The notes beneath the pieces are model-generated. The model was not told where the DNA came from, did not search any database, and saw only the letters and a program-made list of their open reading frames with translations. The position numbers were made by a program, and so were the translations under genes. This document shows positions 1-7,763 of a stretch of DNA of 64,000 nt, in pieces; the first letter of the stretch is position 1; the number at the start of each line of letters is the position of its first letter. Origin of the DNA: Saccharopolyspora phatthalungensis (GTDB lineage Bacteria; Actinomycetota; Actinomycetes; Mycobacteriales; Pseudonocardiaceae); the NCBI RefSeq assembly GCF_014203395.1, contig NZ_JACHIW010000001.1, forward strand, positions 1,302,001 through 1,366,000, given 5' to 3'.

Positions 1-553
1 TTCGCGCCCTCGGCCGCGAGCACGTTCATCAGGCCGACCACTCCCGACTTTGCCGCGCCGTAGTTCGACTGACCGAAATTGCCGTAGATTCCCGATGCCG
101 ACGTCGTCATCAGGATTCGGCCGTAGCCCTGCCGAATCATGTGCGGCCAGACCGCCTTCGTGCAGTGCACCGATCCCATCAGGTGCACGTCGACCACCTT
201 CCGGAAGTCGTCGAGTTCGATCTTGGCGAACGACTTGTCCCGGAGGATGCCGCGTTGTTGATCAAAATGTCGACGCGGCCCCACCGCTCGATCGCCTGCG
301 CGACCATGTCCTCTACACCGTCCACATCGGTGACGTCGCAGCGATTCGACAGCCCTTCACCGCCGAGCCGTTCGACCTCGGCGACGACGCGCGCCGCCGG
401 ACCGTCGTCGCCGCCACCGCCCGAAACGGAGCCGCCCATGTCGTTCACGACGACTTTCGCACCACGCGCGGCCAGCGCCAGCGCATGCGCTCGACCGAGG
501 CCGCCACCGGCTCCGGTCACGACCGCGACCTTGCCGGCGAAGTCGATAGTCAC
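1..553 (-). pseudogene. SDR-family oxidoreductase, frameshifted and running off the window
   Basis: NAD(P)-dependent short-chain dehydrogenase resembling the (3R)-hydroxyacyl-CoA dehydrogenase branch. The N-terminus has the Rossmann motif TGAGGGLG and the NNA motif. Translation from the start at 553 is normal to about position 254. It then leaves the family sequence and stops near 179. If one base is restored near 250 (GCC to GCCC on the plus strand), the family reading resumes as [11 protein letters not shown] and continues to base 1 with the catalytic YGAAK motif. It is therefore either a pseudogene with a one-base deletion or a sequencing error. The C-terminus lies outside the window. Confidence 0.8.
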
Positions 554-618
554 GGTTGGAGAGACCTTTCAATCAGGGATACCTTGCGCGGTGTTGCCAC
601 CTCGCGAGTGCGTGTCGA

Positions 619-1965
619 TCACGTTGCGCTCACTTCGGAAGCCACCGATTCAGCGGCGCTCGGCGCTGTCTGCCGGTGAGACCGCGGCACGAGCGAAACG
701 AGCACGGCCCCGGCGAGCGCGGGTAAGGCGAAGCCGTAGAACAGCCACGCCGTTGGGAGCCCCGAGGACAGGAGCATCCCGCCGTAGAGCGGGCCGAGGA
801 TGCCACCGAGCCGGCCCACCGACAGGGCGGTCCCGATCGCGGTGGCTCGTACTTGGACGGGATACCGGCTCGCTATGAACACGTTAATGAGGGTCTGAGT
901 GCCCACGGTGCCGACACCGGCGAGAACGACCGCGACATAGAGCAGCACGATCGGCAGCGGGTAGCTGAGCACGGCGATACCGACGACTGCGAGCAGGAAA
1001 GCCCCGACAAGTACCGGTTTGGCCCCGACGCGGTCCGCGGACCGGGCCAGCAGCAGCGCTCCCACCGCGGTGCCGAGGTTGAGCACGAGCAAAAAGGTCA
1101 AGGCCGACCCGGTCTCGTAGCCGGCCGAGCGCATGAGCTGCGGCAACCAGGTGTAGATCCCGAACAGCACCAGGAGGGACGCAAAGGTGGTCAGGCAGAA
1201 CAGAATCGTGGTCACGGCGTAGCGGCGCGAGAACAGCGCAGTGAGTCGACCACGGCGGCCATCGTTCCCGGGTTCGGGCGTCGGCAGGGTCGCGAGCGTT
1301 GCATCGAACCCCAACCGCTCGGCCCAACGCTGCGCCTGGGCATGCCGACCCGCGGCGCGAAGGTAGACCAGGGACTCCGGAAGGTACCGAACCGCGAACG
1401 GAAGGACGACCAGCGCGGCGAGGCCACCGACCAGATATTCGGCACGGAACCCGGCCGTGGGGACGATGACCGCCGCCACGACGGCGGCCAGCGCGCCGCC
1501 GAGGCCCACACCGGCGAAGGAGAGGGCTACGTTGACGTTGCGCCGTTGCGGCGCGGAGAGTTCGAAGACCAAGGCCGCGATGGAAGGCAGCACACCGCCC
1601 ACGCCAAGACCCACGAAGATCCGTCCGGCCGCGAACAGCGGCACTCCGGACGCGAGGCCGGACACCAGCATCGCCAAGGAGAACAGGGTGACGCTGGCGA
1701 GAATCAGCCTGCGACGCCCGACGAGGTCGGTCAGCACACCGACACTGATCGCCCCGACGAGCATCCCGATCGGCGTCAAACTACCGAGCAGACTCGCCTG
1801 TGCGACAGTCAGATGCCACGAGGAATCGGCGAGCATGAACGGCAGCGCCGCTCCGTAGGCGATGACGTCGTAGCCCTCAAGCGTCATGCACGCGAGGCAG
1901 AGCAGGAGAACACTGACCGGGGTTCGAGTAGCTGTTGCCGGGGAGGGGGACAGTGACGAGGACAT
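619..1965 (-). CDS. MFS transporter, aromatic acid:H+ symporter type
   Basis: Twelve-helix permease of about 448 residues. The first helix carries the LEGYDVIAYGAALP segment, a D in TM1 typical of the AAHS family (PcaK/BenK-like). The motif LVGRRRLI between TM2 and TM3 is the MFS A-motif. I start at the ATG at 1965 because AAAGG lies about ten bases upstream and the family N-terminus begins there. An upstream frame to 2175 is open, but it contains the 18-bp tandem repeat and does not look like a transporter N-terminus. It probably imports an aromatic or related acid for the neighbouring catabolic genes. The substrate is not determinable. Confidence 0.85.
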   Translation of the reverse strand: MSSSLSPSPATATRTPVSVLLLCLACMTLEGYDVIAYGAALPFMLADSSWHLTVAQASLLGSLTPIGMLVGAISVGVLTDLVGRRRLILASVTLFSLAMLVSGLASGVPLFAAGRIFVGLGVGGVLPSIAALVFELSAPQRRNVNVALSFAGVGLGGALAAVVAAVIVPTAGFRAEYLVGGLAALVVLPFAVRYLPESLVYLRAAGRHAQAQRWAERLGFDATLATLPTPEPGNDGRRGRLTALFSRRYAVTTILFCLTTFASLLVLFGIYTWLPQLMRSAGYETGSALTFLLVLNLGTAVGALLLARSADRVGAKPVLVGAFLLAVVGIAVLSYPLPIVLLYVAVVLAGVGTVGTQTLINVFIASRYPVQVRATAIGTALSVGRLGGILGPLYGGMLLSSGLPTAWLFYGFALPALAGAVLVSLVPRSHRQTAPSAAESVASEVSAT

Positions 1966-1978
1966 GGCGCCGTTGCCT

Positions 1979-2014
1979 TTCGAATATGCCCAGTAGTTCG
2001 AATATGCCCAGTAG
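1979..2014. repeat. Exact 18-bp tandem duplication in the MFS leader
   Basis: The unit TTCGAATATGCCCAGTAG occurs twice with no spacer, 14 bases upstream of the MFS start codon. Each unit contains TTCGAA. It may be replication slippage or a duplicated regulatory site. Confidence 0.8.
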
Positions 2015-2080
2015 TCAGCCGGATTCGCACCGCCCATCCGGTCGGGGACGATCAGACGTGTGTCGTGCGGGTGCGGCAGA

Positions 2081-3328
2081 TCAGGATGCGAGTTCGTGTC
2101 GTTTGGCGAGCCAGTCGATGATTTCAGCGGCGGCGAGTTCGTTTCCGGTCGGCTCGCCTTCGGCGATGGGGCCACCGAAATGCAAACCGCGGACGGTTGC
2201 GGTGGTGAGATCCTGGGCGCCGAGCGCGTCGATCATCCGGCGGGAGTCGGCGGGAAACGCCGCCTGGTCGCCGGTGAGTTCAATGAAGAGAGCGGGCGCG
2301 GTGACTCCGGGCGCGCAGCGGACGAAGTCGGCATTGGAGCTCAGTCCGGACCAGGTGGACAGCCATGCCTCGGGGGTTGTCAGGCGGCCGAAGCCGACCA
2401 AGCCATAGTTGATCAAATCGGGCCGTTTGCCGAACAGCGAGCCGTAGGGGCGCTCGCTGGGGTCGAGGGACAGGTCGACGGCGCGGGGGTCGGCATCGGT
2501 ACGGAAGATGGTGATGATCCGAGGCGCCAGCGAACGACGTCGATCGGCGGGATCCTCGGTCTTGTTGAAGCGGCCCTTGGCTTCCTGAGCGCGGGCGATG
2601 TGCTCGCGGGCGATGGCATCGATGCGGGCCACGCGGTCCCGCTGCGCGGCCCGGTACCGGGTGAGGAACTCCGAGCTGTAGGTGGAACTGGTAGGCGGTT
2701 CGGCGAATCCGTTGGCCGGGTTGAACGGGTCGAGTTCCGGTACCACCGACAGCGGATCGTTCTCGTCGGCAACGGACGGGTCGATGCAGCCAAGTAGCAG
2801 ACGGCCCTGGCCGGGGTGCGGGGCGAGGAAAATCGCACCATCGGCCACCGGCATCTGTGCGTCGGCGAGCTTCGTCGGTCGGCCGCCCGGCGTCGCGGCG
2901 AGTCGTTTCTCCGCAGGCAGCGCGGCCTGTTCGAGGTAGTAGGCGTACAGCGTGCCGCCGCCGGAGTGGCCGAGGGGGACGATCGAGTCGAAGCCCTGCT
3001 CGCGAAGGAAGACCATTCCCGCGGCGACATCGAGCAGCGCCTGCTCGTGCACGAGGGTGAGGTCGTTGTTCACCGAGCGAGTGTGCTGTGTCCATACGGC
3101 GACCCCGGCCCGCAGAAGCAGCGGGACGAGCGGGTGGTGGGTGACGTCCTGGCGCGGGTGCATCAGGCAGACCACGGTGGTGGCGCCGGGAACGTTGGCC
3201 AGCACACCTCGGACGGTTGCCCCGTCCGCGGTGGTCAACTCGTGCACGGAGGTCACCGTGGCCTCCGGCCGTTCACCGGCGGCCAGGTAGCGACCGGCCC
3301 CGAGCCGGTGGGCGGATGTGCTGGTCAT
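2081..3328 (-). CDS. Alpha/beta hydrolase family protein
   Basis: A 415-residue protein with the alpha/beta-hydrolase nucleophile elbow GHSGGG near residue 125. A conserved His sits in LHFGG near the C-terminus, a plausible catalytic base. There is no signal peptide, so it should act in the cytoplasm. Its start codon overlaps the stop of the 81-aa gene (ATGA at 3325-3328), which overlaps the VOC gene in the same way, so the three are translationally coupled. Length and insertions exceed a minimal hydrolase, and I do not recognise the subfamily. In this setting it may hydrolyse an ester, amide or C-C bond of a ring-cleavage product; that is inference. Confidence 0.75.
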   Translation of the reverse strand: MTSTSAHRLGAGRYLAAGERPEATVTSVHELTTADGATVRGVLANVPGATTVVCLMHPRQDVTHHPLVPLLLRAGVAVWTQHTRSVNNDLTLVHEQALLDVAAGMVFLREQGFDSIVPLGHSGGGTLYAYYLEQAALPAEKRLAATPGGRPTKLADAQMPVADGAIFLAPHPGQGRLLLGCIDPSVADENDPLSVVPELDPFNPANGFAEPPTSSTYSSEFLTRYRAAQRDRVARIDAIAREHIARAQEAKGRFNKTEDPADRRRSLAPRIITIFRTDADPRAVDLSLDPSERPYGSLFGKRPDLINYGLVGFGRLTTPEAWLSTWSGLSSNADFVRCAPGVTAPALFIELTGDQAAFPADSRRMIDALGAQDLTTATVRGLHFGGPIAEGEPTGNELAAAEIIDWLAKRHELAS

Positions 3329-3570
3329 GCGGGCTCCACGCGCAGTGCGTCCTTGTCGTGCTGGGTGATTCGGCCGTCGGCAACGCCGGCCACCGAGCTG
3401 TACCAGACGGCGTGGCGGCAGCCGGTCGCGCGCCGGTCGATGACGATCGCTGCGTCGGCGCTGATCTCGAAATAGGGGCCGATCTTGCCCACCGTGACCG
3501 CGTGGTCCTCGGATGCCACCTTGGCAAGGGGCGTGTTCTCCGGAACGTCGAGCACATACAGCGTGGTCAT
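3325..3570 (-). CDS. Hypothetical 81-aa protein, coupled to hydrolase and VOC genes
   Basis: The start is ATG at 3570 within ATGA shared with the VOC stop (3567-3570), and its stop overlaps the hydrolase start. The protein has no transmembrane segment and no Cys pair. It contains a DRR...CRHAVWYSS stretch and appears to be a small globular beta-rich protein. I do not recognise a family. Conservation of coupling on both sides suggests an accessory subunit or enzyme of the same pathway. Confidence 0.65.
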   Translation of the reverse strand: MTTLYVLDVPENTPLAKVASEDHAVTVGKIGPYFEISADAAIVIDRRATGCRHAVWYSSVAGVADGRITQHDKDALRVEPA

Positions 3571-4205
3571 GCGTTGCTCTCCTGCGCCTGGGCGGCTTCC
3601 CACTGCGCGGCGCGGGCCACGATCAGCTCCGCCTTGCGCGCCAGCAGCTTGGCGAAAGTCGGCTCGGGAGCGTCGACGACATCGAGCAGCGCGTCGATGG
3701 TGAGGTTGGCGTCGAGGTCTTCCTGCGGGGTGACCGGACGCATCGCACGAGTCAGCTCGACCATGTAGCCGTTCGGATCGTGGGTGTAGATCGACTCGAT
3801 GGTCTCGTGCTGGATCTGCATCTCCACCGGCCACTGGCTGTTGTCCAGCCGGCGGCGGTACTCAAGCAAGTCTTCCTGGCTGTCGACGTGGATCGCCAAG
3901 TGCCGGGAGCGGATGAAGTACTCGGGGACATCGGGGCCGAAGGCGGCGTAGGAATCACCGCGCCCGCTCTGGTTGAACGGCTCGATGCCGAAGTAGTAGA
4001 AGAACGCGATGCGGTCATCGTTGCCGATGTCGAAGAAGAAGTGGATGAAGTCCGGGTGGTCTTCCGGCCCCCAGCCGGCCGCGCAGATCGAGTGCACGAC
4101 GGGGAAACCGAGGACGTCGCGGTAGAAGCGCACGGTGCCGGCGGGGTCGAAGGTCGGAAACGCGGCGTGGTCGACACCGCGGACCCGGTGATCAAGCTCA
4201 GTCAT
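3567..4205 (-). CDS. VOC-family (glyoxalase/extradiol dioxygenase fold) protein
   Basis: About 212 residues with the vicinal-oxygen-chelate fold. The likely metal ligands are His in GVDHAAF near the start, His in LAIHVDS, and Glu in YMVELTR. DPNGYMVEL is the usual VOC C-terminal strand. ATG at 4205 is preferred over the upstream frame start because GGAGG precedes it by about eight bases. First gene of a three-gene unit with the 81-aa protein and the hydrolase. Promoter and operator candidates lie directly upstream (4236-4276). It could be a dioxygenase, isomerase or glyoxalase; the reaction is not resolved. Confidence 0.75.
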   Translation of the reverse strand: MTELDHRVRGVDHAAFPTFDPAGTVRFYRDVLGFPVVHSICAAGWGPEDHPDFIHFFFDIGNDDRIAFFYYFGIEPFNQSGRGDSYAAFGPDVPEYFIRSRHLAIHVDSQEDLLEYRRRLDNSQWPVEMQIQHETIESIYTHDPNGYMVELTRAMRPVTPQEDLDANLTIDALLDVVDAPEPTFAKLLARKAELIVARAAQWEAAQAQESNA

Positions 4206-4238
4206 GAGGTGCCTCCGCACAGGTCGAGCTCGGCTTGG

Positions 4239-4276
4239 CACTTGCCACGCTAGGCTTGTGTTGACATTAAAGTCAA
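4239..4276 (-). promoter_or_regulatory. Promoter with overlapping dyad, probable TetR operator
   Basis: TTGACATTAAAGTCAA at 4261-4276 is an almost perfect inverted repeat (TTGAC...GTCAA). Read on the minus strand, its end gives a -35 box TTGACT. After an 18-base gap comes TAGCGT as a weak -10 (about 4247-4252). A repressor bound to the dyad would cover the -35 box of the VOC operon. The divergently relevant TetR gene lies immediately upstream. Confidence 0.5.
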
Positions 4277-4333
4277 TAGTTCGACATGCGAGAAAGTTGA
4301 ACCTGCATATTTACTGGTCACGGCGATACAAGC

Positions 4334-4360
4334 AGGCCCCCGATCGGCGATCGGGGGCCT
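4334..4360 (-). terminator. Hairpin terminator of the TetR gene
   Basis: Perfect 12-bp stem AGGCCCCCGATC / GATCGGGGGCCT around a GGC loop. It lies just past the TetR stop and before the VOC promoter. There is no clear U-tract, as is common in actinobacteria. Confidence 0.65.
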
Positions 4361-4454
4361 GTTGCGGGGGCCAGTTCCGCGTCTGGGAACGCTCGGACCA
4401 CCGGTGGGCGCGTAACCCACTCACCATCCGGGCCAGCCCAAGCGTGCCGCGGCA

Positions 4455-5228
4455 CTAGCTGCCGATGACGCGCTCAAGGAAGTCCAGGTCCTGGCGGATC
4501 AGGGCGATCGCCGCCGCCGGGCCGGCTTCTTCCGGGACTCGATGACCTTGCTGCGCCACGGCGGCCACTGCCATCGCGGCGAGTTGGTCGGCGACCGAAT
4601 CGATGGTTTCGCGACCATCGGCGCGGAACCACCAAGCGACCCAGTTGAACATCCCGATGACCCCGAGGGCCGCGGTCCTCGGATCCACCGGCCGGAACTG
4701 CCCGGAGCGGATGCCTTCGTCGACGACCTTGGTGACTTCGCGCAGCACGGCTCGCTTACCGCTTTCATGAGCGCGGGACAGTTCCTCGGGCAGCTCCGCC
4801 TCGGAACGGATGATCACCCGGAATCGGGCCGGGTGGCTGGCCTGCCGGGTCACCAGGGCCTGGGCGATCATGCGGAGCTTGCCCGTGGCATCGAGATCCG
4901 TGCGCGCGTTGATCTCTCGTAGCTGGGCGGCTGGAGCTTCGGTGATCTCGGTGACCAGTTTGGCCAGCAGTTCGTCCTTGCTCTTGACGTAGTAGTACAG
5001 CGCGGGCCGGGTCAGGCCGACCGCATCGGCGATGTCCTGCAGGTTGGTGCCGGCGAAGCCTCGCTCGCCGAACAGGCGCGCGGCGTGCTCGTAGATCTCG
5101 TTCTCCACCAACTCCCGGCGGGCGGACGCACGACCGTTGGCTTCGGTCGTTTGCACATCGGTGCGCCGCCGGCGGGAGCGTGGCGGCGTCTCACCGGTGG
5201 CACCCTTGCGGGATGACGCGGGACTCAT
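4455..5228 (-). CDS. TetR-family transcriptional regulator
   Basis: 257 residues. The N-terminal tail is basic, then a TetR helix-turn-helix spans about residues 45-90: LQDIADAVGLTRPALYYYVK. The C-terminal ligand domain is typical in length. The start is ATG at 5228; an in-frame TTG at 5237 is possible. The gene lies upstream of the VOC-hydrolase unit, whose promoter contains a dyad likely to be its operator. It probably represses that unit until an acyl-CoA or aromatic ligand binds; the ligand is unknown. Confidence 0.85.
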   Translation of the reverse strand: MSPASSRKGATGETPPRSRRRRTDVQTTEANGRASARRELVENEIYEHAARLFGERGFAGTNLQDIADAVGLTRPALYYYVKSKDELLAKLVTEITEAPAAQLREINARTDLDATGKLRMIAQALVTRQASHPARFRVIIRSEAELPEELSRAHESGKRAVLREVTKVVDEGIRSGQFRPVDPRTAALGVIGMFNWVAWWFRADGRETIDSVADQLAAMAVAAVAQQGHRVPEEAGPAAAIALIRQDLDFLERVIGS

Positions 5229-5313
5229 AGCGCCCAATCGTAATGACGCAACCGCCGGGAAGCGGTGCGTGAGGGGTCAGAGGTGCTATCGCGGTGGTTG
5301 ATCCAATCCCACC

Positions 5314-6099
5314 TTATTGCGCGGATACGGCCGGGCTGCGGCACAGGCCGGCCTCCGAGTTTCGACCCGCGCGCAGCAGGCTTCCGGCATCGGGGATGTC
5401 GATCGGCAGTCGCAGGCGCCGCAGCAGGGTATAGGCCCCGGCGGTGGCCGCGGACAGCACCGGAATGCCGAACTCATCTTCGGCGGCCTGGACGATGGGC
5501 AGTGACGGCATCTGCACGCAGGCGGAGATCACCAGCGCATCGGCTCCGGCGAGGTCCAAGCCGCGGGCCGCGGCCATCACGTCCCCACCCGGAATGCAGC
5601 CGACCTGGGCGTTGTCGGCGACTTCGAGGGCCGACCAGGCGGTCACCTCGAAGTCCTCGGACTCCAGGTAGGCGACGACCTGCTCGGCCAACGGCCGAAC
5701 GTAGGGGGTGACCAACGCGATCCGGCGAGCCGGGACGGCCCGCAAAGCTTCCACGAGTGCCCCGGCACTGGAGATCACCTCTGCCGCGACAGCCCGGTCG
5801 GCGAGCTGCGCCGTCACCGCCTTCTCGACCTGACGATGCTCGCCGGGTCCCTGCGCCATCACAGCCACCAGGCACGCGTACAACACCGCGTCGACGCCCG
5901 CATCGGCGAGCTCGTCGATGCAGCGCTCACGCTGGGAATTCATCGCGCGCAACTCTTCCGGCGAGACATTGTGCATGCGCATCCGGCTGGCGTGGAACGA
6001 GAATTCGGCCGAGGGATGCCGCGCGAGCAGTGCGGGCATTTCCGTTTCGACGGTGACGTTCGAACTGGGCACAACCAAGCCGATACGGTGGTGAGTCAT
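5314..6099 (-). CDS. Asp/Glu racemase superfamily, maleate cis-trans isomerase-like
   Basis: 261 residues starting at ATG 6099, which overlaps the stop of the AMP-ligase gene (ATGA at 6096-6099). VPSSNVTVETEMP near the N-terminus is typical of maleate isomerase and arylmalonate decarboxylase relatives. Two cysteines expected of the two-base mechanism are visible: YACLVAVMAQG near residue 80 and SACVQMPS near residue 200. It is the last gene of the five-gene operon starting at hyuA. Maleate isomerase would fit the end of a pathway that releases maleate from a cleaved (hetero)aromatic ring; racemase or decarboxylase activity cannot be excluded. Confidence 0.75.
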   Translation of the reverse strand: MTHHRIGLVVPSSNVTVETEMPALLARHPSAEFSFHASRMRMHNVSPEELRAMNSQRERCIDELADAGVDAVLYACLVAVMAQGPGEHRQVEKAVTAQLADRAVAAEVISSAGALVEALRAVPARRIALVTPYVRPLAEQVVAYLESEDFEVTAWSALEVADNAQVGCIPGGDVMAAARGLDLAGADALVISACVQMPSLPIVQAAEDEFGIPVLSAATAGAYTLLRRLRLPIDIPDAGSLLRAGRNSEAGLCRSPAVSAQ

Positions 6100-7763
6100 A
6101 CGTGCTCCTGCTGGTACTCGGCGCGGATCTTCGCGGCGACGTCCGCGCGCAGAGACTTCTTGTTGATTTTCCCGACGAGGGTCGTGGGGAGCTCGTCGAG
6201 CCATTCCAGGCGCTCCGGCCACTTGAACTTGGCCACGCCGAGCCGGGTGAAATGCTCCTGGATGTCCGCGAGCGGCACGGGGCCGCGGGTGGGCACCAGG
6301 TAGGCGCAGGTGCGCTCTCCTAACCGGGCATCCGGCATGGCCACCACCGCCGCGGCAGCCACGGCGGGATGCCGCAGCAGGAGCAGCTCGATCTCCTCGG
6401 CGTTGATCTTCTCGCCGCCCCGGTTGATGACGTCCTTGATGCGTCCCTCGATCGACAGGTAGCGCTGGCCGTCAATGACCACGAGCGCGGCCAGGTCGCC
6501 GGTGCGGTAGAGCCCGTCCGAGGTGAATGCCACGGCATTGTGATCGGGCGCGTCGTAGTAGCCCCGCAGCGTGTAGGGGCCGGTGCAACACAATTCGCCG
6601 ACCTGCCCGTCGGGCACTTCGCGTTCCGAACCGGGTTCGAGGATGCGTATTTCATCCAACGGCGACAGCGGCGTTCCCACGGTGGTGGCTCGTGCCGCGC
6701 GGGGCGAGTCCGGCCGGGTGACGGCGAATAGTCCTTCGCCCATGCCGAACAGCTGCCCTGCCCACAGGCCCAGGTGCTCAAGCATGCCGAACAACTGTGG
6801 TGGAACCTTCGCGCCCGAGAGCAAAACGGTGCGCAGCGATGCCGCCAGTGCCGGGAACGCGGGATCGTCGACGGCGCGGTAGTGGCCGTGGCCGAGCAGG
6901 ATGTCGGTGGCCTTCTCCTGAACCAGCAACGGAAGGGCTTCGGCCAGGTTCGCGCTCGTCATCACGAGGCATGCGCCGACGCTGTGCGGCCCGTGGACGC
7001 CGCAGACGATGCCGGCGTTGTGCATGATCGGGATCAAGTGCGCGTTGCGGGTCGTGTCGTCCCAGCCCCAGGCGCGTGCGTACTCCCGCGCGTTGTACCA
7101 ATATTCGGCGTGCAGCCGGGGAATGATCTTCGGTATCCCCGTGGTGCCGCCGGAAAGCTGGAACACCGCGACGTCATCGGGGTCGATGTCCCGCTGGATC
7201 CGCTCGACGATGCCGCGTGCGGTGGCGGGCGCAATGGTACGGCCGAGATCCTCGACCCGTGGGTCCGAGGCGTCGGCACCGAGCACCAGCACCTGGCGCA
7301 GCGTGGGGTGGTCACGGGCTTGCTCGTGCGCGAAGCCCACGAGGTCGAACGTCGTTCCGGCGTCGACCAGGTGCGCCACCGCCCCGGCTCGACGACTGAT
7401 CTCGCCGATTTCGTGGGCCCGGTGGGAGGCCAGCGTGCACACCGGTACCAGGCCGGCTTTGAGCACGCCGTACCAGGCCAGCACGCTTTCGAGGCGGTTG
7501 GTGACCTGGAACAGCACCGGATCACCGGGAACCAGGCCGAGTTCGGCCAGGCCTGCGGCGAGTTGGTCGCTGCGCGCATCGAGCTCGGCGAAAGTCATCC
7601 GCCCCTCGGCAGTGACAACGGCATCGTGGTGCGGGTGGGCCGCAGCGACCTCGTGGAATTCCTCGGCGATGGTGCGGGTGCCCCACAGTCCGGCCGCCCG
7701 GTAGCGGGCAACGTCTTCCGGGGCGTAAGGCACTAGCCGCTGGGAGGCGTCGGTCGGGGTCAT
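6096..7763 (-). CDS. Aryl-acid AMP ligase (2,3-dihydroxybenzoate/salicylate-AMP ligase type)
   Basis: 555-residue ANL-superfamily adenylating enzyme. The ATP-binding loop reads LSGGTTGIPK, a variant with GG as in EntE/DhbE. YRTGDLA and GRIKDVINRGGEKI form the hinge. The catalytic C-terminal Lys is in LVGKINKKSLR. The start is ATG at 7763, overlapping the monooxygenase stop. Longer frames upstream are read-through of the neighbour. Family resemblance is to salicylyl-AMP ligase SdgA and EntE rather than to fatty acyl-CoA ligases. With the adjacent monooxygenase it resembles the SdgA/SdgC pair of the salicylyl-CoA route, but no separate CoA transferase is visible. Confidence 0.8.
   Translation of the reverse strand: MTPTDASQRLVPYAPEDVARYRAAGLWGTRTIAEEFHEVAAAHPHHDAVVTAEGRMTFAELDARSDQLAAGLAELGLVPGDPVLFQVTNRLESVLAWYGVLKAGLVPVCTLASHRAHEIGEISRRAGAVAHLVDAGTTFDLVGFAHEQARDHPTLRQVLVLGADASDPRVEDLGRTIAPATARGIVERIQRDIDPDDVAVFQLSGGTTGIPKIIPRLHAEYWYNAREYARAWGWDDTTRNAHLIPIMHNAGIVCGVHGPHSVGACLVMTSANLAEALPLLVQEKATDILLGHGHYRAVDDPAFPALAASLRTVLLSGAKVPPQLFGMLEHLGLWAGQLFGMGEGLFAVTRPDSPRAARATTVGTPLSPLDEIRILEPGSEREVPDGQVGELCCTGPYTLRGYYDAPDHNAVAFTSDGLYRTGDLAALVVIDGQRYLSIEGRIKDVINRGGEKINAEEIELLLLRHPAVAAAAVVAMPDARLGERTCAYLVPTRGPVPLADIQEHFTRLGVAKFKWPERLEWLDELPTTLVGKINKKSLRADVAAKIRAEYQQEHV

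Noticed and set aside
141..878. Long plus-strand open frame of 245 codons
   Set aside because: Arg/Pro-rich shadow of the SDR and MFS genes, typical of the opposite strand in high-GC DNA.
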